DNA of 64,000 nt from Neorhizobium galegae (GCF_021391675.1 NZ_CP090095.1:2671501-2735500); one strand, 5' to 3'. Numbered from the stretch's first letter, positions 36,855 through 46,771 are shown. Translations and numbers: made by a program. Notes: generated from the letters alone by a model not told the origin.

Positions 36855-38375
36855 ATGGGAAGACATCTTTCGACTAAATTGCTGTCCGGCCTCGCATTGG
36901 CTGTCGCCATCGGCGCCACCGCAATCGCCTCGCCGGCCTCCGCCGCGTCGCTGAAAATGGCCTGGAAGCAGGATGCAACCGGCCTTGATCCGCACAAGCA
37001 GACTGCATTTTCCTCGATCCGCCTGCTGGAACTGATCTATGAGCCGCTCGTGCGCTTCGACAAGGACCTGCAGATCGTCCCGGCCGTTGCCGCTTCGTGG
37101 GAATTCGCCGCCGACGCCAAGCAGATCACGTTCAAACTCAACCCGAACGCCAAGTTCCAGGACGGCAAGCCGGTGACGGCCGCCGACGTGAAGGCCTCGT
37201 TTGAGCGCCTTCTCGACGAAAAGACGGCCGCTGCCGCGCGCGCCAACTTCCTGTCGATCGCCTCGATCGAGACCCCGGACCAGACGACCGTCGTCTTCAA
37301 GCTGTCTCAGCCCGACGTGCCGCTTCTGACCGCCATGGCCAGCATCAACGCATCGATCGTACCGGCGGCCGAAATCGCGGCCGGCACCATTGGCACCAAG
37401 GCGCTCGGCTCCGGCCCGTTCAAGCTCGACAAGTGGGAGCCGAACTCGAAGGAAACCCTCTCCGCCAACAAGGACTGGGCCGGCGGCAAGATCGCGATCG
37501 ACGGCATCGACATCAGCGTCCTGCCGGACGAGACCGCGATCCTCGCGGCGCTGCGCACCAAGCAGGTCGATTTCGCGCTGATCAACGATCCGCTGGTCGC
37601 CACGCTGGTGCCGAAGGAAGCCAGCCTGGTGCTCAACCGCACCCCGGTTCTCGCCTACCACGTTCTGCAGATGAACCCGTCCCGCAAGCCGATGGACAAT
37701 CTCGCCGTGCGCCAGGCGATCTCCTGCGCCATCGACCGCAAGGACGTGCTCGACACGGCTTCGGTCGGCGAAGGCAAGGTCACCGGTCCGCTGACCATGC
37801 CCGGCTATACCTCCGATGCCAGCGCGCTGTTCTGCTACAAGCAGGATATCGCCAAGGCGAAGAAGCTGATGGCCGACGCCGGCTTTGCGAACGGCTTTAC
37901 CGCCACCGTGATCGCCGCCAATGGCGAGCCTGCGACTGCGGCTGCAGAGGCGCAGGTCCTGCAGTCCCAGCTGGCCGAAATCGGCGTCAAGCTCAACATC
38001 AAGATGATGGAGCTCAACGTCTATGTCGACGCCTGGCTGAAGGGCGACTTCGACATGGCGGTGGCATTGAACGGCGGCCGTGCCGATCCGTATTCGATGT
38101 ACAATCGTTATTGGACCAAGACCGGCAACCTGCAGAAGGTCACCAACTATATCGACGACACGCTGGACAGCCTGATGCAGAAGGGCCGCGTCGAGACCGA
38201 TCCCGCCAAGCGCAAGGTCATTTTCGCCGACTTCGAAAAGCACCTCGTCGAAGTCGCGCCCTGGGCCTGGCTCTACACGTCCTACAGCTACACCGCACAG
38301 CAGAAGAACGTGTCCGGCTTCGTGCCGACGCCGGAAGGCTCGCTGTTCGGCCTGAGCAAGGTCACGTTGCAGTAA
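36855..38375 (+). CDS. Peptide/oligosaccharide-type ABC substrate-binding protein, family 5
   Basis: 506 aa from ATG at 36855 (GAGGGAG upstream) with a signal peptide cleaved after SASA near residue 32. SBP_bac_5 features: GLDPHKQTAFSSIRLLELIYEPL, PAVAASWEFA, FQDGKPVTAADVKASFERLL and the late DPYSMYNRYWTKTGN. Family 5 proteins bind oligopeptides, nickel, glutathione or muropeptides. With murQ and anmK beside it, uptake of peptidoglycan fragments is the likely role. Starts 77 bases after murQ, probably in one transcript. Confidence 0.88.
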   Translation: MGRHLSTKLLSGLALAVAIGATAIASPASAASLKMAWKQDATGLDPHKQTAFSSIRLLELIYEPLVRFDKDLQIVPAVAASWEFAADAKQITFKLNPNAKFQDGKPVTAADVKASFERLLDEKTAAAARANFLSIASIETPDQTTVVFKLSQPDVPLLTAMASINASIVPAAEIAAGTIGTKALGSGPFKLDKWEPNSKETLSANKDWAGGKIAIDGIDISVLPDETAILAALRTKQVDFALINDPLVATLVPKEASLVLNRTPVLAYHVLQMNPSRKPMDNLAVRQAISCAIDRKDVLDTASVGEGKVTGPLTMPGYTSDASALFCYKQDIAKAKKLMADAGFANGFTATVIAANGEPATAAAEAQVLQSQLAEIGVKLNIKMMELNVYVDAWLKGDFDMAVALNGGRADPYSMYNRYWTKTGNLQKVTNYIDDTLDSLMQKGRVETDPAKRKVIFADFEKHLVEVAPWAWLYTSYSYTAQQKNVSGFVPTPEGSLFGLSKVTLQ

Positions 38376-38417
38376 TCGCGAAAAGACTGACGGTACGGAT
38401 ACGAGGTTGGTGAACGA

Positions 38418-39380
38418 ATGAGTTACCTGGCGCGACGGCTGTTGACGTTTCCGCTCGTGATGCTCGGGGTCTCCATCCTCGTGTTCGTCGCAATTCGACT
38501 GGTGCCGGGTGACGCGATCACCGCGATGCTCGGCACCGAAGCCGGCCTTCTGACGCCCGCACAACGGGCCGCGCTCGCCGCCTATTTCGGCATCGACAAG
38601 CCGATCCTGGTGCAATACTGGAGCTGGCTTCTCGGCGTCCTCCAGGGCGATCTCGGCATTTCCGTCATCCACGGCAAGCCGGCGCTCACCATCATCCTCG
38701 AACGTTTTCCGCTGACGCTGCAGCTCGCCTTGATGTCCATGTGCGTGGCGCTGCTCGTCGGCCTGCCGGCCGGCGTGTTCGCCGCCACCCGCAACGAAAG
38801 GATGTCTGATCTTGCAGTGCGGATCTTCGCGATGATCGGCCAGTCGACACCGAATTTCGTCGTCGGCCTGCTGATCATCTATGCGCTGTCGGCCGGTTTC
38901 GGCATCCTGCCGACCATGGGCGAATTCACGCCGCTGTTCACCGATCCATTGCGCAATCTCGGCCAGATGATCCTGCCGGCGATCACGCTCGGTTTTGCCT
39001 TCGCCGCCTCCGTCACCCGCATCTCCCGCTCCGCCATGCTCGATGTGCTCAGCGACGACTATGTGCGTACCGCCCGCTCGAAGGGCGTGCCGAAACGTAG
39101 CGTCATCTGGCGCCATGCCCTGCCGAATGCACTGATCCCGGTCGTCACGTTGAGCGGCGTCGAATTCGGCTACCTGCTCGGCGGCGCCGTGCTGGTGGAG
39201 CAGATCTACGCCCTGCCCGGCCTCGGTCGCCTCGTCCTCGAAGCGATCCTGCAGCGCGATTACGCGCTGGTGCAGGGCTGCGTCCTGTTCATTGCCTTCA
39301 ACTTCATGGTGGTCAACCTGCTCGTCGACCTCGCTTATGTGACGCTTGATCCGCGTATCCGGCTCGGAGAGAGCAACTGA
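38418..39380 (+). CDS. ABC transporter permease (OppB/DppB type)
   Basis: 320 aa with six helices. N-terminus YLARRLLTFPLVMLGVSILV and the motif RLVPGDAI are DppB hallmarks, with the conserved cytoplasmic loop YVRTARSKGVPKRSVIWRHA (about 214-233) that docks on the ATPase. The stop overlaps the next start by one base. Confidence 0.92.
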   Translation: MSYLARRLLTFPLVMLGVSILVFVAIRLVPGDAITAMLGTEAGLLTPAQRAALAAYFGIDKPILVQYWSWLLGVLQGDLGISVIHGKPALTIILERFPLTLQLALMSMCVALLVGLPAGVFAATRNERMSDLAVRIFAMIGQSTPNFVVGLLIIYALSAGFGILPTMGEFTPLFTDPLRNLGQMILPAITLGFAFAASVTRISRSAMLDVLSDDYVRTARSKGVPKRSVIWRHALPNALIPVVTLSGVEFGYLLGGAVLVEQIYALPGLGRLVLEAILQRDYALVQGCVLFIAFNFMVVNLLVDLAYVTLDPRIRLGESN

Positions 39381-40219
39381 TGTCGATGCTGCGTGCAATT
39401 TTCGGCCATTCCAGCGGCAGGATCGGCGGCACGATCGTCGTGATCTATGTCGTCGTGGCGCTGCTCGGCATGTTCGGTGTCACCCCTCATAACCCCCTGC
39501 AGCAGTTCCGCATCGACCGTCTGCATGCGCCGAACGCAGTCTACTGGATGGGCACCGACCTGTTCGGCCGCGACGTCGCAAGCCGGCTGATGAACGGCAT
39601 CGGCCAGTCCTTCCTTGTCGCTTTCTGCTCGGTGACGCTGGCGACTGTTGCCGGAACCGTGCTCGGCCTGACCGCTGCCTGGTTCGGCAAGGCCTGGGAC
39701 GGCATCGTCATGCGCATCATGGATGTGCTGCTCGCCTTCCCGGCGATCCTGCTCGCCCTCCTCATCATTGCCGTTGTCGGCCCAGGTACCTGGACGAGTG
39801 TCGCGGCCATCGCCATCGTCTACACGCCGATCTTCACCCGCGTGGTGCGTGGTCCGGCACTCTCCATCAAGGCCCGAGAATTCGTCGATGCCGCCCGCAC
39901 CTTCGGCTCCAGCCGTAGGTATATCCTGACCCGGCACCTGCTCCTCAATCTCGTGGCACCACTGACCGTTCAGGTGACGCTGGCTTTGGCCTGGTCGCTG
40001 CTGACCGAGGCAGGTCTCTCCTTCCTCGGCCTCGGCACTCAGCCGCCGGCCTCCTCGCTCGGGCTGATGCTGGCCGATAGCCGCAACCTGATGGAAAACG
40101 CGCCCTGGCTGCTGATCTTCCCGGCGGTCGCCATCATGATCAGCATTCTCGGCTTCAACCTGCTCGGTGACGCCTTGCGCGACATCCTCGACCCCAAGAC
40201 GCGGAGGTCCGCGCCATGA
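39380..40219 (+). CDS. ABC transporter permease (OppC/DppC type)
   Basis: 279 aa. The N-terminal segment leads to the DppC motif HAPNAVYWMGTDLFGRDVAS; later the ATPase-docking loop is EFVDAARTFGSSRRYILTRH and the end SFLGLGTQPPASSLGLML. Partner of the preceding DppB-type permease, overlapping it by one base and the ATPase gene by four. Confidence 0.93.
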   Translation: MSMLRAIFGHSSGRIGGTIVVIYVVVALLGMFGVTPHNPLQQFRIDRLHAPNAVYWMGTDLFGRDVASRLMNGIGQSFLVAFCSVTLATVAGTVLGLTAAWFGKAWDGIVMRIMDVLLAFPAILLALLIIAVVGPGTWTSVAAIAIVYTPIFTRVVRGPALSIKAREFVDAARTFGSSRRYILTRHLLLNLVAPLTVQVTLALAWSLLTEAGLSFLGLGTQPPASSLGLMLADSRNLMENAPWLLIFPAVAIMISILGFNLLGDALRDILDPKTRRSAP

Positions 40220-41961
40220 CGCCGCTTCTCTCGGTATCCGGCCTGCGCGTCGGTTTCGGGCGTGACCCGAAGCAAAACGAGATCGTCAAAGGCGTCAGCT
40301 TCGACCTCGATGCCGGCGAAACGCTGGCGATCGTCGGCGAAAGCGGCTCGGGCAAATCCGTCACCGCGCTCTCCATCAACCGGCTGGTCGATTTCGGCGG
40401 CGGCCGGATCATCGGCGGTTCGATCACCCTGAAACGCGAAGACGACAGCATTCTCGACATCACCGGGGCGCAAGAGCCGGTGCTCGAAAAGATCCGCGGC
40501 TCCGAGATCGGCATGATCTTCCAGGAGCCGATGACCTCGCTCAACCCGGTGCTGACGATCGGCCGGCAGATCGAGGAATCGTTTCGTCTGCATCGCGGAC
40601 TGACCGGCAGGCAGGCGACGGCTGCGGCGAAGGACGCGCTCGACCGCGTCCGTATCCCCGATGCCGCCCGGCGCCTCAAATATACCCCGAACCAGCTTTC
40701 CGGCGGCATGCTCCAGCGCGTCATGATCGCCATGGCACTCGCCTGCAATCCGCGCCTGCTGATCGCCGACGAACCGACAACGGCGCTCGACGTGACCGTT
40801 CAGGCGCAGATCATGGCGCTGCTCGGCGAGTTGAAGCGCGAGACCGACATGGGGATGATCTTCATCACCCATGACATCGGCCTCGTCGCCGGCATTGCCG
40901 ACAAGATCATGGTCATGCAGGCCGGCGAAGCGGTCGAACAGGGACCACTCGGCGACGTCCTCGACCAGCCGAAACATCCCTATACCCAGCATCTGCTAAG
41001 CGCCGTGCCGCATTTCGAATCCGGCCGCGCCGCCCGTTCCGATTTCAGCCGGCAAAAATCCGAGGCGATTGTCCCTGCCCTGAAAGTCGACGGCCTGACG
41101 GTGCGCTTCAAGGTGGCCGGCAGCATCCTCACCCGTTCGCCGGGCTCGGTCCATGCAGTCGAGAATGTCGGCTTCGACCTGATGCCGGGCGAAACGCTGG
41201 CGATCGTCGGCGAAAGCGGCTCCGGCAAGTCGACCACGGCCCGCGCCATCCTCGGTCTCGTGAAGCCCACCCGCGGCAGCTTTTCCGCCAACAACGGAGC
41301 AATCGTCGACGGCAGCGATCCCTCCGTGCAGATGGTCTTCCAGAACCCTTACGCCTCGCTCAATCCGCGCCTGCGGATCGACAGCATCCTCGCCGAACCG
41401 GTGATCGCCGCCGGTGGCCGCATCGACGCGGAAACCCGGGCGAAAATGGTAGCCCTGCTGAAGCGCGTCGGCTTGCCCGAAAACAGCCTCCTGCGTTACC
41501 CGCACGAATTTTCCGGCGGCCAGCGCCAGCGCCTCTGCATCGCCCGCGCGCTGATGCTCAATCCGTCGATCGTCGTGCTTGACGAGGCAGTTTCGGCGCT
41601 GGATGTCTCGGTGCAGGCCAAGGTGCTGGAACTGCTGGTCGATCTTCAGCACGAATACGGCCTCGCCTATCTTTTCGTATCGCACGACATGGCGGTCGTC
41701 GAACGTATCGCCCACCGAATCGCGGTGCTTTATGCTGGCCAGATCGTCGAGATCGGCGATGCCGCGTCGGTGCTGTCCAGCCCGCAGCATTCCTATACCA
41801 AGCGGCTGATTTCCGCCGTGCCGAGCATCGAGCGCCGCAACCAGCATTTCGAACTCGATACGCGCCAGGTCCCGTCTCTGGTTCGGCCGCCGGGCTTTGA
41901 GCCGCCGCCCGCCGAGTGGCAGACCTGTGGACCGGATCACCGGGCGCGGGTGGAAGCCTGA
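40216..41961 (+). CDS. Fused dual-domain ABC ATPase (DppD-DppF in one chain)
   Basis: 581 aa with two complete nucleotide-binding domains. Domain 1: Walker A GESGSGKS (41-48), signature LSGGM (161-165), Walker B LLIADEPTTALD. Domain 2: Walker A GESGSGKST (332-340), signature FSGGQRQRL, Walker B VVLDEAVSALDVS; here the usual DEP reads DEA. Oligopeptide C-terminal extensions follow each domain (HPYTQHLLSAVP; HSYTKRLISAVP). It powers the importer encoded just upstream. Confidence 0.93.
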   Translation: MTPLLSVSGLRVGFGRDPKQNEIVKGVSFDLDAGETLAIVGESGSGKSVTALSINRLVDFGGGRIIGGSITLKREDDSILDITGAQEPVLEKIRGSEIGMIFQEPMTSLNPVLTIGRQIEESFRLHRGLTGRQATAAAKDALDRVRIPDAARRLKYTPNQLSGGMLQRVMIAMALACNPRLLIADEPTTALDVTVQAQIMALLGELKRETDMGMIFITHDIGLVAGIADKIMVMQAGEAVEQGPLGDVLDQPKHPYTQHLLSAVPHFESGRAARSDFSRQKSEAIVPALKVDGLTVRFKVAGSILTRSPGSVHAVENVGFDLMPGETLAIVGESGSGKSTTARAILGLVKPTRGSFSANNGAIVDGSDPSVQMVFQNPYASLNPRLRIDSILAEPVIAAGGRIDAETRAKMVALLKRVGLPENSLLRYPHEFSGGQRQRLCIARALMLNPSIVVLDEAVSALDVSVQAKVLELLVDLQHEYGLAYLFVSHDMAVVERIAHRIAVLYAGQIVEIGDAASVLSSPQHSYTKRLISAVPSIERRNQHFELDTRQVPSLVRPPGFEPPPAEWQTCGPDHRARVEA

Positions 41962-41973
41962 GGATGTAACGAT

Positions 41974-42999
41974 ATGAAAGACAAAGCTTCCGCCAGTCTC
42001 GAACTTGCCGCCGTCTTCGAGCGGGCCTTCGCCCCGCTCGAAAAATCCGTCACCGACAGGCGCATCCCCGGCGGCGTGCTCGGCATCGTCGATCTGAAAC
42101 ACGGGCGCATGGCCCGCGCCGTCGGCTCGGCGCAAGTCGTTCCGATTGAACGTCCGATGACCGTAGACACCTGGTTCGATCTCGCCTCACTCACCAAGGT
42201 GATCTTCACCACGACGCGCATCCTGAAGCTTGCCGACGACGGCACGATCGATCTCGACGCGCCGCTCACCTCCCTGCTGCCGGACCTGCGCCAATACAAT
42301 GCAGAGGCCTGGGAGCGGAAGATTACCTTTCGACAGTGCCTCGGCCACCAGACGCCGTTTCCGGGTGTCGAACCGATCTATACGTACGGCCGCGATCCGG
42401 ACCTGCTGCGCGCTTTCATCCTGCAGCGGGAATGGAAAGCCGGTCCGCCGGTCTATTCCGACATCAACTTCATCCTGCTCGGTTTGGCGCTCGAACGGCT
42501 GGCGAAGAAGACGATCCGCGACATCGATCCCGGTCCGGGTTTCGCCTGGTCTGCCGATCCGGAAAACTCGGCCGCCACCGAAGACTGTGCCTGGCGGCAG
42601 CGGATCCTCTCGGGCGAAGTGCACGACGAAAATTGCTCGGCGCTGCAGGGTTCCGGCCACGCGGGCCTGTTCGGCACGGTAAAGTCGGTTCTGGACTTCG
42701 CCGAAAGCCTGCTCGACGGCACCGGAGCGTCCAGGAATGCGATAGCGCTGATGCGCACGCCCCTCTCGAACCGGCGGACCCATGGCTGGGAGCATCCCTA
42801 TGCCGACTGGTGGGGTGGAAGTCTGTGCGGCCCCGGAACGATCGGCCACACGGGCTTTACCGGCACAAGCCTGCTGATCGATTTCGACAAGGGTCGTGCC
42901 GTGACCCTGCTCACCAACCGCATCCACCCGACCCGCCATTTCGACAGCGGCATCCTGCCGCTCAGGCAGGCGGTCTGCAATCTCGTGAACCAAACCTGA
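41974..42999 (+). CDS. Beta-lactamase-family serine hydrolase (cytosolic)
   Basis: 341 aa of the class C beta-lactamase/DD-peptidase fold. Nucleophile motif S72-L-T-K75 (ASLTKV), second motif Y161-S-D-I-N165, and HTG (GHTGFTG) in the place of KTG. No signal peptide or leading helix is seen, so it should act in the cytoplasm. In this operon it may trim the stem peptide of imported muropeptides, but esterase activity is equally possible from sequence. GAGGA is upstream; 12 bases after the ATPase, 10 before anmK. Confidence 0.85.
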   Translation: MKDKASASLELAAVFERAFAPLEKSVTDRRIPGGVLGIVDLKHGRMARAVGSAQVVPIERPMTVDTWFDLASLTKVIFTTTRILKLADDGTIDLDAPLTSLLPDLRQYNAEAWERKITFRQCLGHQTPFPGVEPIYTYGRDPDLLRAFILQREWKAGPPVYSDINFILLGLALERLAKKTIRDIDPGPGFAWSADPENSAATEDCAWRQRILSGEVHDENCSALQGSGHAGLFGTVKSVLDFAESLLDGTGASRNAIALMRTPLSNRRTHGWEHPYADWWGGSLCGPGTIGHTGFTGTSLLIDFDKGRAVTLLTNRIHPTRHFDSGILPLRQAVCNLVNQT

Positions 43000-43009
43000 G
43001 GAGCTGATC

Positions 43010-44125
43010 ATGGGGCCAATCTGGGCTGTCGGCCTGATGACCGGAACCGTTCTCGACGGCAATATAGACGTGGCGCTCCTGAAGACGGACGGCGAGACGA
43101 TCGACACGTTTGGCGCCTATACGCTCGCCCCCTATCCGCCGGAAATCCGCACTCTCCTGGAGGAAACGCTCGCTCAGGCCCGCGTCTGGAATTTCGAAGG
43201 ACCGGATCCGGCAATCTTCCGCGAAGCCGAACAGGCGCTTACAAAGGCGCAGTCCTACGCCGTCAGGGAACTGGTCGAAAGCACGGGGCTGACCATGGCC
43301 GATATCGGCATCGTCGGTTTCCACGGCCAGAGCGTGCTGCACCGGGCACCCACCAAAGACAGGCTCGGCGACACCCGCCAGCTCGGCGATGGCGAGCTGA
43401 TGGCCTCGATCCTTGGCACCAAGGTCGCATACGATTTCCGCTCGGCGGACGTGCGTGCCGGCGGCCAGGGCGCGCCGCTTGCCGCCGCCTATCATTCCGC
43501 CCTGCTACGCGGTGTCGATACGAGCGGCGATACGGCCGTGCTCAATCTTGGCGGCGTCGCCAACATCACCTGGTGGGACGGCAAGAATCTGATGATCGCC
43601 TTCGACACCGGCCCGGCTAATGCGCCGCTCAACGATTTCATCAAGGCACGCGGCCTCGGCGAGATGGACCGCAACGGCGCGCTCGGCGCCTCCGGCAAGG
43701 TCGATGAAGACCGCCTCGCAAAGCTTCTCGATCATGCCTATCTCACGGCGCCCTACCCGAAATCGCTCGATCGTTTCGATTTCACCGCCGCCATGGCGGA
43801 CGGTCTCGACGATGCCACCGGCGCGGCAACCCTTTCGGCTTTCACGGCGTCCGCAGTCGGCAAGGCGCTCGATCTGCTGCCGCACCGGCCGAAACGCCTC
43901 ATCGTCAGTGGTGGCGGCCGCCACAACCCGACGATCATGTCGATGCTCGAAAGCCGCGCCGGCGTGAAGGCCGTTTCCGCCGATACGCTCGGCTGGCGCG
44001 GCGATGCGGTGGAGGCCGAGTGCTTCGCATTCCTCGCGGTTCGCGTATTGCGCGGCCTGCCGATCAGTTTTCCCACAACCACCGGTGCACCAAGGCCCTT
44101 GCAAGGTGGCAGGCTCGCCGGGTAA
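43010..44125 (+). CDS. anmK: 1,6-anhydro-N-acetylmuramic acid kinase
   Basis: Hydrolyses and phosphorylates anhydroMurNAc to MurNAc-6-P (EC 2.7.1.170), the substrate of MurQ. 371 aa, ASKHA fold. [10 protein letters not shown] (family GLMSGTSxDG; the Ser in both places is Thr or Val), [30 protein letters not shown] with the catalytic Asp, [22 protein letters not shown] and SGGGRHN are all recognisable. Its pairing with murQ is the strongest sign that the operon handles peptidoglycan-derived sugars. GAGGAG precedes the start. Confidence 0.93.
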   Translation: MGPIWAVGLMTGTVLDGNIDVALLKTDGETIDTFGAYTLAPYPPEIRTLLEETLAQARVWNFEGPDPAIFREAEQALTKAQSYAVRELVESTGLTMADIGIVGFHGQSVLHRAPTKDRLGDTRQLGDGELMASILGTKVAYDFRSADVRAGGQGAPLAAAYHSALLRGVDTSGDTAVLNLGGVANITWWDGKNLMIAFDTGPANAPLNDFIKARGLGEMDRNGALGASGKVDEDRLAKLLDHAYLTAPYPKSLDRFDFTAAMADGLDDATGAATLSAFTASAVGKALDLLPHRPKRLIVSGGGRHNPTIMSMLESRAGVKAVSADTLGWRGDAVEAECFAFLAVRVLRGLPISFPTTTGAPRPLQGGRLAG

Positions 44126-44175
44126 GTCCCGGCTTTCGAAATTGCAGGATCAGAGTCGGGGGACTCTAAAACATC

Positions 44176-45096
44176 ATGGACAAAAGAGCCTCTTCCGCTT
44201 TCGGCAGCAACGCCGCACTGGCCGGCGTCCTGCTGTTTCTGCTCGGCGCCTTCATGTTTTCGCTCAACGACGCCATGGGCAAATGGCTGGTCGCCAGCTT
44301 CTCGGTCGGCCAGGTCCTGGTGATCCGCTCGTTCGGCGCCTTCTTCATCCTTGGTCCGATGATCGCTCGCCAGCCGATATCGGCCCTGTACAAAGTCGAG
44401 CGGATGCCGCTCCAAGTGCTGCGCGTGCTGTTCGCCACCGGAGATCTGGCCCTCTTCTACGCCGCCGTCGCCTACCTGCCGCTCGCCGACGTGATGACCT
44501 TCTACATGGCAGGACCGATCTATGTGGCGGCCCTTTCGCATTTCCTGCTCGGCGAGCGCATCGGCTGGCGGCGCTGGCTCGCCGTCCTGATCGGGTTCGT
44601 TGGTGTGGTGATCGCGCTGCGCCCCTCTTCCGAAATGCTCGCATGGCCTTCCGTCTTCGGGCTTGTCGGCAGCCTGTCCTTCGCGCTCACCCTCGTCCTG
44701 AACCGCAGGCTGCGCGCCACGACCGATGCGACGCTCGTCACCTGGCAGACGATTGCCGGCCTGATCGCCGGCATATTTCTCAGCATCGGCCACTGGAGCC
44801 CGTTCAATACCGGCGAGTTGCTGGCGCTGCTGCTGCTCGGCGTGGTCGCCTGCATCGCCCATCTCCTGATCACCCGCTCATTGAAGCTCGCGCCGGCCTC
44901 AGTGCTCGCGCCGCTGCAATATACACTGCTGGTTTGGGCGGTCATTCTCGGCTGGTTGTTCTTCGGGGACTTGCCGGATGCGCAGACCTGGATCGGCGCC
45001 GGCATCATCGTCATCGCCGGGCTGTTCATCTTCCACCGCGGCAGCCTGAAACAGGATGTCGAGCCGGTCGTGCCGACCGATTCCAGTCACGGCTAG
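44176..45096 (+). CDS. EamA/DMT-family membrane transporter
   Basis: 306 aa with about ten hydrophobic helices in two EamA repeats: LLGAFMFSLNDAMGKWL in the first, and VAAL...GERIGWRRWLAVLIGFVGVVIAL closing it; the second ends VILGWLFFGDLPDAQTWIGAGIIVIAG. Such proteins export metabolites or amino acids. It lies 50 bases after anmK on the same strand and may remove a product of the pathway, but that is inference. Ends in a four-base convergent overlap (CTAG) with the next gene. Confidence 0.87.
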   Translation: MDKRASSAFGSNAALAGVLLFLLGAFMFSLNDAMGKWLVASFSVGQVLVIRSFGAFFILGPMIARQPISALYKVERMPLQVLRVLFATGDLALFYAAVAYLPLADVMTFYMAGPIYVAALSHFLLGERIGWRRWLAVLIGFVGVVIALRPSSEMLAWPSVFGLVGSLSFALTLVLNRRLRATTDATLVTWQTIAGLIAGIFLSIGHWSPFNTGELLALLLLGVVACIAHLLITRSLKLAPASVLAPLQYTLLVWAVILGWLFFGDLPDAQTWIGAGIIVIAGLFIFHRGSLKQDVEPVVPTDSSHG

Positions 45097-45836
45097 GCCG
45101 CACCCGTCCGGCGGGCGATCATGGCCTCGATCGCCGAGAGACCATCGTAGATCAGCACGGCCAGCGCACCGACGATCAGCCCGCCCTGTAGCACGAAGGC
45201 GAGGTTGTTGGATTGCAGCCCTGCAATGATCACCTCGCCGAGCGTCTTTGCCGCGACCGTCGAACCGATCGTCGCGGTGGCGAGACTGATCACCACCGAC
45301 AGCCGGATGCCGGCGACGACCACCGGCAAGGACAACGGCAACTCGACCTGAATGAGCCGCTGGAAAGGTGTCATGCCGGAACCACGCGCCGCCTCCATCA
45401 CCGATCGCGGCAGATTGGTGAGCGCGGTCAGCGTGTTTTCAAAGATCGGCAGAAGCCCATAGAGAAACAGCGCGATCAGCGTTGGCTTCTCGCCGAAACC
45501 GACGGCCGGCACGGCAAGCGCCAGAACCGCGACCGGCGGGAACGTCTGGCCGATATTGACGAGGCTGCGGGAAAGCGCCAGGAACTCCGCCCCGAACGGC
45601 CGGGTGACGAGGATCGCCAGCAGCACGGCGATGATCGTCGCCGCCAACGTCGCGATCAAGACCGTCCGCAGATGCAGGAGCGTCAGGCTGAGCAGGCTGC
45701 CCTGATTGTAGATCGCCGGCGCGTTCGGCTGCACGAGCGGTTTCAGCAGCGGCTCGAAACTGCCCGGCGATAGCAGGAAGATGATCAGCACGAGAAGCAG
45801 AAGGCTGCGCAGGACGGTCGGCACCCAAGCCCTCAT
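45093..45836 (-). CDS. Osmoprotectant-type ABC transporter permease (OpuBB/YehW-like)
   Basis: 247 aa, about five helices. The ATPase-docking region reads RSVMEAARGSGMTPFQRLIQVELPLSLPVVVAGIR (seen in part), typical of the glycine betaine/carnitine/choline permeases. Starts in a four-base overlap with the ATPase gene. Last gene of the operon. Confidence 0.88.
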   Translation of the reverse strand: MRAWVPTVLRSLLLLVLIIFLLSPGSFEPLLKPLVQPNAPAIYNQGSLLSLTLLHLRTVLIATLAATIIAVLLAILVTRPFGAEFLALSRSLVNIGQTFPPVAVLALAVPAVGFGEKPTLIALFLYGLLPIFENTLTALTNLPRSVMEAARGSGMTPFQRLIQVELPLSLPVVVAGIRLSVVISLATATIGSTVAAKTLGEVIIAGLQSNNLAFVLQGGLIVGALAVLIYDGLSAIEAMIARRTGAA

Positions 45837-46771
45837 CGCGGCCTCGCGGCGCGCTTGAGGATCGCATCAAGCGTCACCCGGCCCATTGGAGCGCCGCTCC
45901 TGGAGATGACCGGAAGCGCATCGCGACCACTCCAGATGAGATCGGCAAGCGCCTCCTGCTGGCTCCTGTCCTCGCGGATCGGCTCGCCTTCCGCCTCGCC
46001 GGGCTCCGCCGCAGCGCCGGTCTTTGCAATCGAAAGCAGCCGGAACGGCCGTTCCGCATCGCCGATCAGCGTCTCGACGAAGGGCGTGGCCGGAGCACGG
46101 ACGAGTTCCGCCGGCGGCCCGTATTGCACCACCCTGCCCTTGTCCATCACGGCAATCTTATCAGCGAGATGGAAAGCCTCGTTCATGTCATGGGTGACGA
46201 GCACGATCGTCGTGCCGAAATATCTCTGGATCGCCAGCAGGTCCTCCTGCGCCTTGGCCCGGATGATCGGATCGAGCGCGCCGAAGGGCTCGTCCATCAA
46301 CAGCACGTTCGGTTCGGCGGCTAGCGCCCGCGCCACCCCGACGCGCTGCTGCTGGCCGCCGGAGAGTTCGTGCGGATAACGCGGCCCGAACGTCTTCGGC
46401 TCGAGCTGGAAGAGCGTCAGCAATTCCTCGACCTTGGCGTCGATACGGGCCTTCGTCCAGCCGAGCAGGCCGGGCACCGTCGCAATGTTCTGCGCCACCG
46501 TCCGGTGCGGGAAAAGCCCATGGCCCTGGATGGCGTAGCCGATCCGGCGCCGCAGCTCGTAGCCCGGTATCGACCGGTTGTCCTCGCCATCGAGCCGGAT
46601 GGCCCCTTCGGTCGCTTCCACCAGCCGGTTGATCATCCGGATCAGCGTCGTCTTGCCGGAACCGGACGTGCCCACGACGACCGTGACGGTGCGCGGCTCG
46701 ATCACCATCGAGACATTGTCGACGACGGCGATACCGTCATAGCGCTTGGTGATGGCGTCGATCTCGATCAT
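45833..46771 (-). CDS. Osmoprotectant-type ABC transporter ATP-binding protein (OpuBA/YehX-like)
   Basis: 312 aa. Walker A GTSGSGKTT (34-42), Q-loop YAIQGHGLFPH, signature LSGGQQQRV, Walker B VLLMDEPFGALD, switch His in LVTHDM. The C-terminal region carries a short CBS-like tail (ISRSGAPMGRVTLDAILKRA), as in OpuA-type ATPases that sense ionic strength. Four-base overlaps link it to both permease genes. Confidence 0.92.
   Translation of the reverse strand: MIEIDAITKRYDGIAVVDNVSMVIEPRTVTVVVGTSGSGKTTLIRMINRLVEATEGAIRLDGEDNRSIPGYELRRRIGYAIQGHGLFPHRTVAQNIATVPGLLGWTKARIDAKVEELLTLFQLEPKTFGPRYPHELSGGQQQRVGVARALAAEPNVLLMDEPFGALDPIIRAKAQEDLLAIQRYFGTTIVLVTHDMNEAFHLADKIAVMDKGRVVQYGPPAELVRAPATPFVETLIGDAERPFRLLSIAKTGAAAEPGEAEGEPIREDRSQQEALADLIWSGRDALPVISRSGAPMGRVTLDAILKRAARPR

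Noticed and set aside
36555..39398. 947-codon open frame on the - strand
   Set aside because: Antisense shadow of murQ, the family 5 binding protein and OppB-type permease, all of which have clear motifs and ribosome sites.
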